Assembly (NCBI GenBank): GCA_030527645.1 | Contig: JAUNAJ010000015.1 | Span: 1 to 64,000, forward strand | Reading direction: 5' to 3' | Length of the DNA: 64,000 nucleotides | From: Lachnospiraceae bacterium | GTDB lineage: Bacteria > Bacillota > Clostridia > Lachnospirales > Lachnospiraceae | Shown: positions 32,866 to 41,042 of the stretch, piece by piece | Layout of the letters: every line of letters starts with the position of its first letter | Numbering within the stretch: position 1 is the first letter of the stretch | Notes under the pieces: generated by a model | The model's input: only the letters and a program-made list of their open reading frames with translations | The model's database searches: none | What the model was told of the DNA's origin: nothing | Program-made: the position numbers and the translations under genes

Positions 32866-34944
32866 ATGGCAGGACAACAGTCAAACAAAATGGGACGGGA
32901 CAGCATGAAGCGGCTGATCTGGGGAATGGGTCTCCCCATGATCATTTCCATGGTGCTGCAGGCCCTGTATAACGTAGTGGATTCCATATTTGTGGCAAAT
33001 ATGGGAGCAGAGGGTGCAGTGGCCAATCAGGCACTGACCATTGCATTTCCGGTGCAGATTATGATCATTGCGCTGGGTGTGGGAACAGGAGTGGGAATCA
33101 ATGCCCTGCTTTCCAAAAGCCTCGGAGAGAATAATTCCGTTCTGGCTAATAAGGTGGCAGGAAACGGTATTTTCCTGAGTATTGTGATCTACGCTGTATT
33201 CCTGGTATTCGGTGTGTTTTTTGCAAAGGGCTTTATCTCTCTCTTTGCCAACGGTGATGCGGCTGTTATTTCCATGGGAACCAGCTATCTGCGGATCGTT
33301 ACGATCTTTTCCTTCGGAGGCATTGCCTTTACGGTATTTGAACGACTGCTGCAGGCTACCGGAAAAACAGTGTATTCCATGGCAGCACAGATCAGCGGTG
33401 CCGTCACCAATATCATTCTGGACTATATCTTTATCTATCCGCTGGGAATGGGTGTTGCCGGTGCGGCAGCTGCAACGGTCATCGGTCAGTTTGTCTCTCT
33501 CTTCGTGGCAGCCTGGTTCCACTACGGTCATAATCGCGAGATCGACGGCAGTCTGAAGTTTATCAGACCGGAGGGCGGAATCATCAGGGGCATCTACAGC
33601 ATCGGTGCATCCGCTGCAGTCATGCAGGCCCTTCTGTCTGTCATGATGGCGGGCATGAATGCCATTCTTAATACGGCAGACGCTGATCCGACGATCCTGG
33701 TAGGCTCCTTCGGAATCTATTACAAGATCCAGCAGATCGCTCTGTTTGCAGCCTTTGGTCTCTCGAATACAATGATCTCTGTTCTTGCCTTTAATTACGG
33801 CATGAGAAACAAGCAGAGAAGCAGGGACTGTATCCGGTACGGAATTCAGGATACCCTTCTGGTGATGCTGATCATTACAGTGATATTCCAGATTTTTGCT
33901 TCCGCTCTGGCTTCTCTGTTCGGACTGGCAGGAGATTCCACGAAGGAGATCATCGATGTGTGCAAGACAGCGATCCGGATCGCCAGCCTTGGTTATCTGT
34001 TCATGGGCTTCAGTGTAGCCGTTCAGGGGGCACTGCAGGCACTGCGCTATGCGGGAAGGCCGCTGCTGATCTCTCTTCTGCGACTGGTGATCTTCGTGTT
34101 CCCCATTGCGTATTACTTTACCGGATTTGAAAATGTAACTGAGGTTGTGTGGTGGACCTTCCCCATTACTGAGATTCTGACGGCAGTGATCTCTGCATTC
34201 ATTCTGCGGGCAACCTACAAATCTAAAATTGAGACCATGGAGGACGCAGCAGTTCCGGCAGGGGCAGACTCAATCGAGTCGGGAGCCGGACAGCGGAGAT
34301 CCGAAGGCAGCGGTTCCGATGGTCTGCATGGAAAGTCTGCAGGCGCAGGCGCTGCTGCTTCTGAAGCGGACGGGCAGCAGAGGGCAGAAACGGGTATTGT
34401 TCTTGCGATTTCAAGACAGCACGGAACCAACGGAAAGAGGATTGCCCGTATGGCAGCGGAAAGCCTTGGACTGGCCTTCTATGACAAGGAAGAGGTGAAA
34501 AATTATGCTGCCGGGCATGGTCTGGTGCAGGAGACGGATGATAAGGAGCTGTACCGGTTCTTCCTTTCTCTTGATGTGGAAAAGAATTCTATTATCAAGC
34601 AGGCGGAAGCGATCAGAAGTATTGAGAAGGAAGGCAGCTGTGTGATCGTCGGCCGGGGAGCTGACCACGTACTGGACAGCAGCCGTGTGGTCCGGATCTT
34701 CCTGTATGCACCTGAGGAATACAGAATCGGAAATATCATGAAAAACTACGAAGATTCCTATAAGGATGCGAAAAAGCATATCCAGGATTCCGATGTCAGC
34801 AGGGCAAGATATTATGATGTGATTGCCGGAAAGACCTGGGGGGATAAGGATAATTATGATCTGTGCATCAACTGTGAGATCGGGGATGAGAAGGTGAAGG
34901 AACTGATCTGCAGCTATGTGAAAAGTATCAGTGTAACAGAATAA
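32866..34944 (+). CDS. MATE efflux transporter fused to a cytidylate kinase-like domain
   Basis: A 692-residue two-part protein. Residues 1 to about 458 form a MATE-family Na+/H+-drug antiporter with twelve hydrophobic segments (LIWGMGLPMIISMVLQALYN at the start, family repeats AQISGAVTNIILDYIFIYPL). A flexible Ala/Gly/Ser/Glu linker of about 50 residues follows. The last 185 residues are a cytidylate kinase-like P-loop domain: IVLAISRQHGTNGKRIARMA, FYDKEEV, VIVGRGADHVL and RIFLYAPEEYRI. Its phosphate loop is HGTNGKRI. The frame is open throughout, so the fusion is real in this sequence. AAAAGGAGG precedes the ATG. A probable guanidine-sensing leader controls it. Confidence 0.9.
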   Translation: MAGQQSNKMGRDSMKRLIWGMGLPMIISMVLQALYNVVDSIFVANMGAEGAVANQALTIAFPVQIMIIALGVGTGVGINALLSKSLGENNSVLANKVAGNGIFLSIVIYAVFLVFGVFFAKGFISLFANGDAAVISMGTSYLRIVTIFSFGGIAFTVFERLLQATGKTVYSMAAQISGAVTNIILDYIFIYPLGMGVAGAAAATVIGQFVSLFVAAWFHYGHNREIDGSLKFIRPEGGIIRGIYSIGASAAVMQALLSVMMAGMNAILNTADADPTILVGSFGIYYKIQQIALFAAFGLSNTMISVLAFNYGMRNKQRSRDCIRYGIQDTLLVMLIITVIFQIFASALASLFGLAGDSTKEIIDVCKTAIRIASLGYLFMGFSVAVQGALQALRYAGRPLLISLLRLVIFVFPIAYYFTGFENVTEVVWWTFPITEILTAVISAFILRATYKSKIETMEDAAVPAGADSIESGAGQRRSEGSGSDGLHGKSAGAGAAASEADGQQRAETGIVLAISRQHGTNGKRIARMAAESLGLAFYDKEEVKNYAAGHGLVQETDDKELYRFFLSLDVEKNSIIKQAEAIRSIEKEGSCVIVGRGADHVLDSSRVVRIFLYAPEEYRIGNIMKNYEDSYKDAKKHIQDSDVSRARYYDVIAGKTWGDKDNYDLCINCEIGDEKVKELICSYVKSISVTE

Positions 34945-35007
34945 TGGAGCACATCTACTTGCTCTTGTGATCTTCACGCTGTATAATTTCCTGAGATTAA
35001 CGAATAG

Positions 35008-35049
35008 TTAGCTAAATAATAGAATGGATTAGGTAAAATAAAACCTAAT
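35008..35049. promoter_or_regulatory. Operator-like palindromes upstream of the LacI-family gene
   Basis: TTAGCTAA (35008-35015) within GTTAGCTAAATA, then ATTAGGT and ACCTAAT separated by 8 bp (35028-35049). AGCTAAATA and ACCTAAT recur upstream of the sugar operon (36256-36300), which suggests shared control by the LacI-family protein. Confidence 0.5.
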
Positions 35050-35089
35050 TATCAGGACGAGTCGGATAGAGTACAGAGGAGGACATACA

Positions 35090-36121
35090 GTGGCAAAGAT
35101 TGTGAGAATGAAGGATATTGGTGAGAAACTGGGGGTCAGCACAGTCACGGTTTCAAAGGCCTTTTCCGGACAGAAGGGTGTATCAGAAAAACTCCGGGCG
35201 GAAATATTGAAAACTGCACAGGAAATGGGTTATGAACCGCCTGCATCCCGGAAAGAGCGGACAGGCATCAGCTATAATATCGGTGTTCTCATTGCTTCCA
35301 GATATCTGGATAAGAGCAGCTCCTTCTACGGACAGATGCTGCAGCATGTCACAACGGAGGCATCAGGCAGAAACTGCTTTACCATGCTGGAAACCATTAC
35401 GGACGAGATGGAGTCGGAGTGCATGCAGCCCCAGTGCATCAAAAGCGGAAATATTGACGGCATAATTCTGATCGGCTATCTGGCAGAGCACTACTTGGAA
35501 ACCATTGAGAGTATCTGCAGTCTCCCTATGATCTATCTTGATTTTTCCGGAAACATGCGCGGCAGAGACTGTATTATCAGCGACAGCTTTTACGGTGCAT
35601 ACCAGCTGACGAATTATCTCTGTGACAACGGACACAGAGAAATCGCCTATGTGGGAACTGTCCTTTCCACCAGTTCCATCACGGACCGGTATCTCGGCTA
35701 CATGAAAGCCATGATGGAGCATCACTGTGAGATCAGACCGGAATGGATCATTGATGACAGAAGAACAGACAACGGACTCATTGACCCGGAGCATCTGTTA
35801 CAGCTGCCGGAGCAGCTGCCGACTGCCTTTTTCTGCAACTGTGACCTTGCGGCCTCTCATCTCCTGAGGAAGCTGGAGGCCAGAGGGGTGAACTGTCCGA
35901 GTGACGTTTCCATTGTGGGATATGACAATTTTACCTATGACGAGTTTTCGGATGTATCCTTTACCACTTACGAGGTGGATATGAAGGAAATGTCACGGAA
36001 GGCGGTCAGCAATCTGATTCACAAGCTGAACGGTGAGTACTACCGCAGAGGCGTGATCATTATTGCAGGAAAGATGATAGAGAAAGGGTCTGTAAAGGCC
36101 CGAGCGAGTACATCTCTGTGA
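35090..36121 (+). CDS. LacI-family transcriptional regulator
   Basis: Sugar-responsive DNA-binding regulator of 343 residues. The helix-turn-helix is VRMKDIGEKLGVSTVTVSKA near residues 5-24. The periplasmic-binding-like effector domain follows, with INRxGYLAEHY-like positions replaced by GIILIGYLAEHYL and the C-terminal SIVGYDNFTYDEFSDVSFTTYEVD. The start is GTG at 35090: AGGAGG at 35077-35082 is ideally spaced, and the next ATG (35108) would cut into the HTH. It precedes the mannoside operon, its likely target, and its promoter holds similar operator-like motifs, consistent with autoregulation. Confidence 0.93.
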   Translation: MAKIVRMKDIGEKLGVSTVTVSKAFSGQKGVSEKLRAEILKTAQEMGYEPPASRKERTGISYNIGVLIASRYLDKSSSFYGQMLQHVTTEASGRNCFTMLETITDEMESECMQPQCIKSGNIDGIILIGYLAEHYLETIESICSLPMIYLDFSGNMRGRDCIISDSFYGAYQLTNYLCDNGHREIAYVGTVLSTSSITDRYLGYMKAMMEHHCEIRPEWIIDDRRTDNGLIDPEHLLQLPEQLPTAFFCNCDLAASHLLRKLEARGVNCPSDVSIVGYDNFTYDEFSDVSFTTYEVDMKEMSRKAVSNLIHKLNGEYYRRGVIIIAGKMIEKGSVKARASTSL

Positions 36122-36180
36122 ACCATGAGCGAGAGCCGGGGGCGACAGGAATAAAGAAAACGATTTTTTCGAAAAATAAT

Positions 36181-36225
36181 AAAGCAGAAGATCTCTTGTT
36201 GGGGAAAGAGGTCTTCTGCTTTTTT
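36181..36225 (+). terminator. Terminator of the LacI-family gene
   Basis: AGCAGAAGA.CTCTT pairs with AAGAG.TCTTCTGCT and is followed by six T. Confidence 0.9.
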
Positions 36226-36285
36226 GCGCAGTTTAGCGGGGCTTCTGTTAAAAAGCACCTAATAATTGCAGGTAATTTTGTGAAA

Positions 36286-36337
36286 TAGTAAGCTAAATAG
36301 CTAATTAAATTGAAAGTTAAATTAACTTAAATATAAT
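36286..36337 (+). promoter_or_regulatory. Promoter and operators of the mannoside operon
   Basis: TTGAAA (36310-36315), 16-bp spacer, TATAAT (36332-36337). The perfect palindrome AAGTTAA-A-TTAACTT (36314-36328) fills the spacer, where a repressor would block polymerase. Upstream lies GTAAGCTAAATAGCTAA, sharing AGCTAAATA with the LacI-gene promoter. The leader to the start codon is about 50 nt. Confidence 0.6.
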
Positions 36338-36393
36338 TAAAAATGTCTAAAGAGAAGATGTACAGATCATCACAAATAAAAGGAGGGACACGT

Positions 36394-37770
36394 ATGAAGT
36401 TCAAAAAAATCATGTCACTGTGCCTGATCATTGGTATGGCAGCATCGCTCGCAGCCTGCGGAGAAAGCTCTGACTCTGCCTCTTCTGACAGTGCATCAGG
36501 AAGCAGCACAGCAGCTGTCTCCGATCTGCCGTCCTTCGATGCGTTACATATCGAGGATTATACGGATCTGGAGGCGGATATCACAATCCTCACAGACCGT
36601 ACGGATATCGTGGATACGACCTATGCAGAATATGCCGCTGAATTCCAGGGGCAGTTCCCGGGCATTACTGTGACCTATGAAGCAGTAACCGATTATGCAG
36701 AGGCTGTTACACTCCGTCTTACAAACGGTGACTGGGGCGACATCTGTTTTATTCCGGATTCCGTAGAGAAGTCTGAGCTTTCCACTTATTTTGCTCCGCT
36801 TGGTGACTACGATACGCTGGATGAGATCTACTACAACATGAATGCGCAGACCTACGACGATACTGTTTACGGAATTCCAAACGGCGGAAATACACCGGGT
36901 ATCATTATTAACAAAGAGGTCTGGGCTGAGGCCGGAATCAGAGAGTATCCCACCACACCGGATGAGTTTATCGAAGCACTGCAGCAGATCAAGGATAATA
37001 CCGACGCCATTCCGCTGTACACAAACTTTGCAGACGGATGGCCGCTGGGACAGTGGACAGGCTACATCGGAATCCCGACCAATGCAGATCCGGACTATGC
37101 AGAGAACATCATGCCTCACCAGGAGAATCCTTTTGCTGAGCCGGAGGACGGTGACTACGGTCCCTACGCTCTGTTCAGTATTCTGTACGATGCAGTTGCC
37201 AATGACCTTGTAGAGGAGGATCCCGCATCCACAGACTGGGAGAGTTCAAAGGCAAATATCGGAAACGGAACCATTGCAGCCATGGTGCTCCAGAGCTGGG
37301 CCATCAACCAGTGTAAGGATCTGGCAGAGAATCCGGAGGTGATCGATTACATCCCAATGCCCATTACTGTAAACGGAGTACAGGCAATGCTCGTGAATTC
37401 CAACTACTGCTATGGAATCAACTGCCAGTCCGCAGAGGAGAACCAGCTGGCATCCATGGTGTATGTAAAATGGCTCATCGAGGAGTCTTCCATCATGGAG
37501 GACGAAGGAAATATTCCGGAGCGCAAGGATCAGGATCTGCCGGACAGCCTGGCAAACTTCGAAGGACTTGAGCTGATGACCAATGCAAAAGAGGAAGAGG
37601 CGGGACTGAAGAATACGGTTGCCAATGAGTCTGAGGTTCTGACCGATGCCAACATTGCCAAGGTAGTAGAGGGAGCTCTTGCCGGAACTTCGTTTGATGA
37701 GATCATGGATGACTGGAATCAGAAATGGTCCGATGCACAGGAATATGCCGGAGTAGAAGTGAATCAGTAA
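36394..37770 (+). CDS. ABC transporter sugar-binding lipoprotein
   Basis: Extracellular solute-binding protein, family 1, of 458 residues, anchored by a lipobox. The signal peptide is MKFKKIMSLCLIIGMAA and LAAC is the cleavage site, followed by a Ser/Ala linker. The mature part has the typical two-lobe pattern (ITVTYEAVTDYAEAVTLRL, IPNGGNTPGIIINKEVWAEAGI). The ATG at 36394 has AAAGGAGGGAC. It is first in the operon with two permeases and a beta-mannosidase, so the ligand is probably a mannose-containing glycan. No ATPase is encoded here; a shared MsiK/UgpC-type ATPase elsewhere would be needed. Confidence 0.94.
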   Translation: MKFKKIMSLCLIIGMAASLAACGESSDSASSDSASGSSTAAVSDLPSFDALHIEDYTDLEADITILTDRTDIVDTTYAEYAAEFQGQFPGITVTYEAVTDYAEAVTLRLTNGDWGDICFIPDSVEKSELSTYFAPLGDYDTLDEIYYNMNAQTYDDTVYGIPNGGNTPGIIINKEVWAEAGIREYPTTPDEFIEALQQIKDNTDAIPLYTNFADGWPLGQWTGYIGIPTNADPDYAENIMPHQENPFAEPEDGDYGPYALFSILYDAVANDLVEEDPASTDWESSKANIGNGTIAAMVLQSWAINQCKDLAENPEVIDYIPMPITVNGVQAMLVNSNYCYGINCQSAEENQLASMVYVKWLIEESSIMEDEGNIPERKDQDLPDSLANFEGLELMTNAKEEEAGLKNTVANESEVLTDANIAKVVEGALAGTSFDEIMDDWNQKWSDAQEYAGVEVNQ

Positions 37771-37803
37771 GGAAACAGACTGGAGAAGAGAAGGGAGATA
37801 TGT

Positions 37804-38811
37804 ATGAGTAATGTGCCGGAAAATGCTGCAGCTGAACCGAAAAAAAGGGGAATGAGCCAGAAGACACAGAAAACCATCGTGATTCTCGTCTTTATGGCAG
37901 TTCCTCTGGCACTGCTGCTGCTGTTTACCTATATTCCATTTGGAAAGATGATCCAGTTTTCTTTCTATAACATGAAATATATCGGAAAAAGGACCTTCGT
38001 TGGTCTGGCAAACTATAAGCAGGTATTTAAAAACAAAGAATTATTCGGTTCTCTTGTGGTCAGTTTGTATTACATGGGAGGCGGTGTGGTGCAGCTTGCT
38101 CTGTCGCTTCTCTTTGCTACCATGTTCGTGTTCAAGGTAAAGGGAGAGGCTCTGTGGAAAGCCTGCATGTTCTTCCCGTATCTGATCTGCGGTATTGCAA
38201 TCGGATTTATCTTTAAATTCTTTTATTTCCACGGGTACGTGCTGGATACGATACTGATGACCCTGGGAATGGAGCTGGAGGATCTTCCCCTCTGGCTCCA
38301 GAATACAAGTATCAACAATATCAGCCTTGCTGCTACATCCGTATGGCGCTACACAGGACAGCAGACGATCCTGTTTCTCGGTGCGATGATGTCCGTGGAT
38401 ACCAGCCTGTATGAGGCTGCAGTTCTGGATGGCTGCAACCGCTGGCAGCAGTTTCGATATATCATTCTGCCAAGCATCAAGTCTATTATTGTGCTGAATA
38501 TCATTCTCTGCGTCAGCGGATGTCTGTCAGCATTTGAGCCGCCCTACGTTATTACAAACGGATCCTTTGGAACAGCTACCTACTTCGTGAAGATGAACTC
38601 GGTTGCTCATGAGACACAGAAGGTAGGACTGGCCAGTGCCATGGCAATCATCCTTCTCGTTATCATCATTGCGTTTACCGTGGGGCAGCAGCTGTTTTTT
38701 AAATACGTGTTCAACAACGGTACGGACAGTGAATCAAGAGAGGCAGTCAGAAGAAAGAAAAAAGAGGAAAAAGCAGCTAAGAGGCTGGCAGGAAAGGGGA
38801 TGCGTGTATGA
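37804..38811 (+). CDS. Sugar ABC transporter permease (MalF-type)
   Basis: Integral membrane subunit of 335 residues with six predicted helices, starting with TIVILVFMAVPLALLLLFTY. The cytoplasmic EAA loop that contacts the ATPase is YEAAVLDGCNRWQQFRYIILP. The C-terminus is a Lys/Arg-rich tail. It is 33 bp after the binding protein and overlaps the next permease by four bases. Confidence 0.95.
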   Translation: MSNVPENAAAEPKKRGMSQKTQKTIVILVFMAVPLALLLLFTYIPFGKMIQFSFYNMKYIGKRTFVGLANYKQVFKNKELFGSLVVSLYYMGGGVVQLALSLLFATMFVFKVKGEALWKACMFFPYLICGIAIGFIFKFFYFHGYVLDTILMTLGMELEDLPLWLQNTSINNISLAATSVWRYTGQQTILFLGAMMSVDTSLYEAAVLDGCNRWQQFRYIILPSIKSIIVLNIILCVSGCLSAFEPPYVITNGSFGTATYFVKMNSVAHETQKVGLASAMAIILLVIIIAFTVGQQLFFKYVFNNGTDSESREAVRRKKKEEKAAKRLAGKGMRV

Positions 38812-39656
38812 TCAAGACTCGGAAAAGTATCGGAGGAATCATTTTCGATATCCTGAAATATCTCATTCTTATCAGTGCATCCGTGGTTGCGGTACTTCCT
38901 ATTATCGTCTGCGTATTCACAGCCTTTAAGACAGAAACAGAATATCAGCAGGGTTCTGTACTGGCACTGCCGGATTCCTTTACCTATCTGGAGAACTTTA
39001 AGGAAGCGGTCACAAAAGCAAACATGCTGCGCTGCTTTGCCAACACAATGCTTGTGCTGCTGGTAGTCCTTACCGTTTCCGTGTTTATCAGTGCCATGCT
39101 GGCCTTTATCCTGAACCGGTTTACCTTCCCGGGAAGAAATCTGATTCATAGTCTGTTTCTGTTTGCATCGCTGCTTCCGGGAATTGCCATGCAGGTAACG
39201 ATCTATCAGATCATGTATTCTCTGGGGCTGATCAACCATCTCTATGGTTATATGATCGTTCTCTACGGTACAGATATCATTTCCATCTATGTGTTTCTGC
39301 AGTTCTTTGAGAATCTGCCTGTCTCACTGGATGAGTCGGCCACCATGGACGGCTGCACCTACTTCGGCGTGTTTTTCAGGATCCTGTTTCCGCTTCTGAA
39401 GCCTGCGATCATGACGACGGTAGTGCTGAAGGGAGTCAGCGTTTACAATGAATACTATGCCTCCAACCTGTACCTTCAGAAATCAGAGCTTCGTACTATT
39501 TCCACTGCCCTGTATACCTTTACCGGACCCTATGGAAGCAAATACAATTATATCTGTGCAGGTGTGCTGATCACCATCATACCGATCCTGATCTTCTTCC
39601 TGATCTTCCAGAAGCAGGTGTATAGTGGCATGGCAGCGGGAGCTGTGAAGGGATAA
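38808..39656 (+). CDS. Sugar ABC transporter permease (MalG-type)
   Basis: Second membrane subunit of 282 residues. Helices start at YLILISASVVAVLPIIVCVF. The EAA loop is LDESATMDGCTYFGVFFRILFP, and VYSGMAAGAVKG is the usual MalG-family end. The ATG overlaps the stop of the first permease, so translation is coupled. Confidence 0.95.
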   Translation: MIKTRKSIGGIIFDILKYLILISASVVAVLPIIVCVFTAFKTETEYQQGSVLALPDSFTYLENFKEAVTKANMLRCFANTMLVLLVVLTVSVFISAMLAFILNRFTFPGRNLIHSLFLFASLLPGIAMQVTIYQIMYSLGLINHLYGYMIVLYGTDIISIYVFLQFFENLPVSLDESATMDGCTYFGVFFRILFPLLKPAIMTTVVLKGVSVYNEYYASNLYLQKSELRTISTALYTFTGPYGSKYNYICAGVLITIIPILIFFLIFQKQVYSGMAAGAVKG

Positions 39657-39725
39657 ATGAAGATGTGATCTACCCAGAGTGGATAGCGGTATAGAAACAG
39701 GTATTCAGGAGGAGAATCAGAAAAA

Positions 39726-40334
39726 ATGATTGTGAAACATGCAATCAGTAATTTCAGGATACAGACAGCGGCCATGGACCGGAAAGAAAAGGCGTCCTAC
39801 ATAGCGGAGTATTACTGGTATCATATACTGCTTTCCTTTGCTGCTGTGTTTGTCCTGATCATGGTAATCTACAACTTCACATTCGGAAGACAGACCGTCT
39901 CGTTTCAGCTTGCAATTGTGAATGAACAGACGGATGATGAGAGGGATACTCGACTGTCAGCGGTTCTGGCGGAGAAGCTGGGGCTGGAGGAACGTGCGGT
40001 CGTGGTGGATTCCAAGTACAGCGTCAGCTATGAGGAGCATCTTCAGAATGATGAGATGGGAAGCGTGGATTATTCCGGATATGATAAATTTTTCTTCGGC
40101 TGGTCCAACGGCGAGCTGGATGCGGTGGTGCTGCCCTCCAGTCTGCTGGAGTACTGCCTGGATCTTGGAGGAGAACTGAAAACTCTCACTGAGAATGGAA
40201 TGGTGTGCATTGCATTGAAGGAGTCCTCTCTGGTTTCGTTTGTTGAGGATGATACAGAGGATCCCATGGTGATCATTCTCCCCCTGAACGGAAGACATGT
40301 AGAGGAGGCAGATCTATTCTGTGAATTGTTATGA
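39726..40334 (+). CDS. Single-pass membrane protein of the sugar operon, unknown function
   Basis: A 202-residue protein with an N-terminal cytoplasmic region, one transmembrane helix (YHILLSFAAVFVLIMVIYNF) and an extracytoplasmic domain of about 145 residues. The domain is acidic (QTDDERDTRLSAVLAEKLGL) and contains no motif I recognise. It sits inside a sugar ABC operon between the MalG-type permease and YesL, overlapping the latter by four bases. This suggests an accessory role in transport or envelope assembly, not shown by the sequence itself. Confidence 0.75.
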   Translation: MIVKHAISNFRIQTAAMDRKEKASYIAEYYWYHILLSFAAVFVLIMVIYNFTFGRQTVSFQLAIVNEQTDDERDTRLSAVLAEKLGLEERAVVVDSKYSVSYEEHLQNDEMGSVDYSGYDKFFFGWSNGELDAVVLPSSLLEYCLDLGGELKTLTENGMVCIALKESSLVSFVEDDTEDPMVIILPLNGRHVEEADLFCELL

Positions 40335-40948
40335 GTGAAAAAATATTTCAATCCGACAATCTGTTTTTCCGGATCATGGATCGATGTGCAGATTACGTGA
40401 TCCTGAATCTGCTGTTTGTACTGACGAGCGTTCCGGTCGTTACGGTTGGCGCGTCCATCAGTGCCATCCATGCTGTTCTGAATCGCATGGATCGGGACGA
40501 GGAGGGATCGATTCCCAAAACCTATCTGAGGATGTGGGCTGAAAATTTCAAACAGAGCACCAGACTTTGGGCCGTACTTCTTGCAGCAGCAGTGGTGATC
40601 GGAGGAGATCTCTATATCGTTTTTACTGCCGACGGAGGTTCTCTCCAGGCCTTTCTCCTGATCGCACTGACGATCATGGCAGTTCTATGGTGTTTTATTT
40701 TTACCTGGAGCTTTGTGAATCCGGAATTTCTGAAGGGAAGCATCAGGGACAGGGTAAAAGCTGTCTTTTCTCAGGCAGTGCGCCATCTTCCGGCCACCCT
40801 TGGCATGATTGCGGTGGAGGCGGTACCCTTTGCGGTTCTTGCAGTTTCCTTCGGAACCTTCGCTGCAGTCATGGAGCCGGCCATGTTTCTGTGCTGGTTT
40901 TCTGTAAGCGGAAAAATCTGCCATATTCTGGCAAAACGTGCAATGTGA
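40331..40948 (+). CDS. YesL-family (DUF624) membrane protein
   Basis: A 205-residue integral membrane protein with four to five helices. It matches the DUF624/YesL pattern: an NLLFVLTSVPVVTVGASISA segment near residue 27 and a basic loop between helices. Members accompany sugar ABC transporters in Firmicutes; biochemical role unknown. It is translationally coupled to the gene before it and followed by REP-like hairpin H3. Confidence 0.88.
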   Translation: MSEKIFQSDNLFFRIMDRCADYVILNLLFVLTSVPVVTVGASISAIHAVLNRMDRDEEGSIPKTYLRMWAENFKQSTRLWAVLLAAAVVIGGDLYIVFTADGGSLQAFLLIALTIMAVLWCFIFTWSFVNPEFLKGSIRDRVKAVFSQAVRHLPATLGMIAVEAVPFAVLAVSFGTFAAVMEPAMFLCWFSVSGKICHILAKRAM

Positions 40949-40951
40949 TGA

Positions 40952-41012
40952 GGAACAGGGTACTGGTGCCGGCGTTCCGCAATATGGAACACCGGCACCG
41001 TCACCCTGTTCC
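40952..41012. repeat. REP-like long hairpin H3
   Basis: GGAACAGGGT...GGTGCCGG (40952-40972) pairs with 40992-41012 with a three-base mismatch block. The inner GTTCC/GGAAC extends the stem. It lies within the operon between yesL and the mannosidase gene, so it may stabilise upstream mRNA or reduce expression of the enzyme genes. Confidence 0.75.
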
Positions 41013-41042
41013 AACAGTAAAGTAAATGAAAGTGAGAGCAAC

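Noticed and set aside
36314-36328. Reading the palindrome in the operon promoter as a cre (CcpA) site
   Set aside because: It lacks the TGNAANCGNNNNCNTT pattern with its central CG, so a local regulator is more likely.
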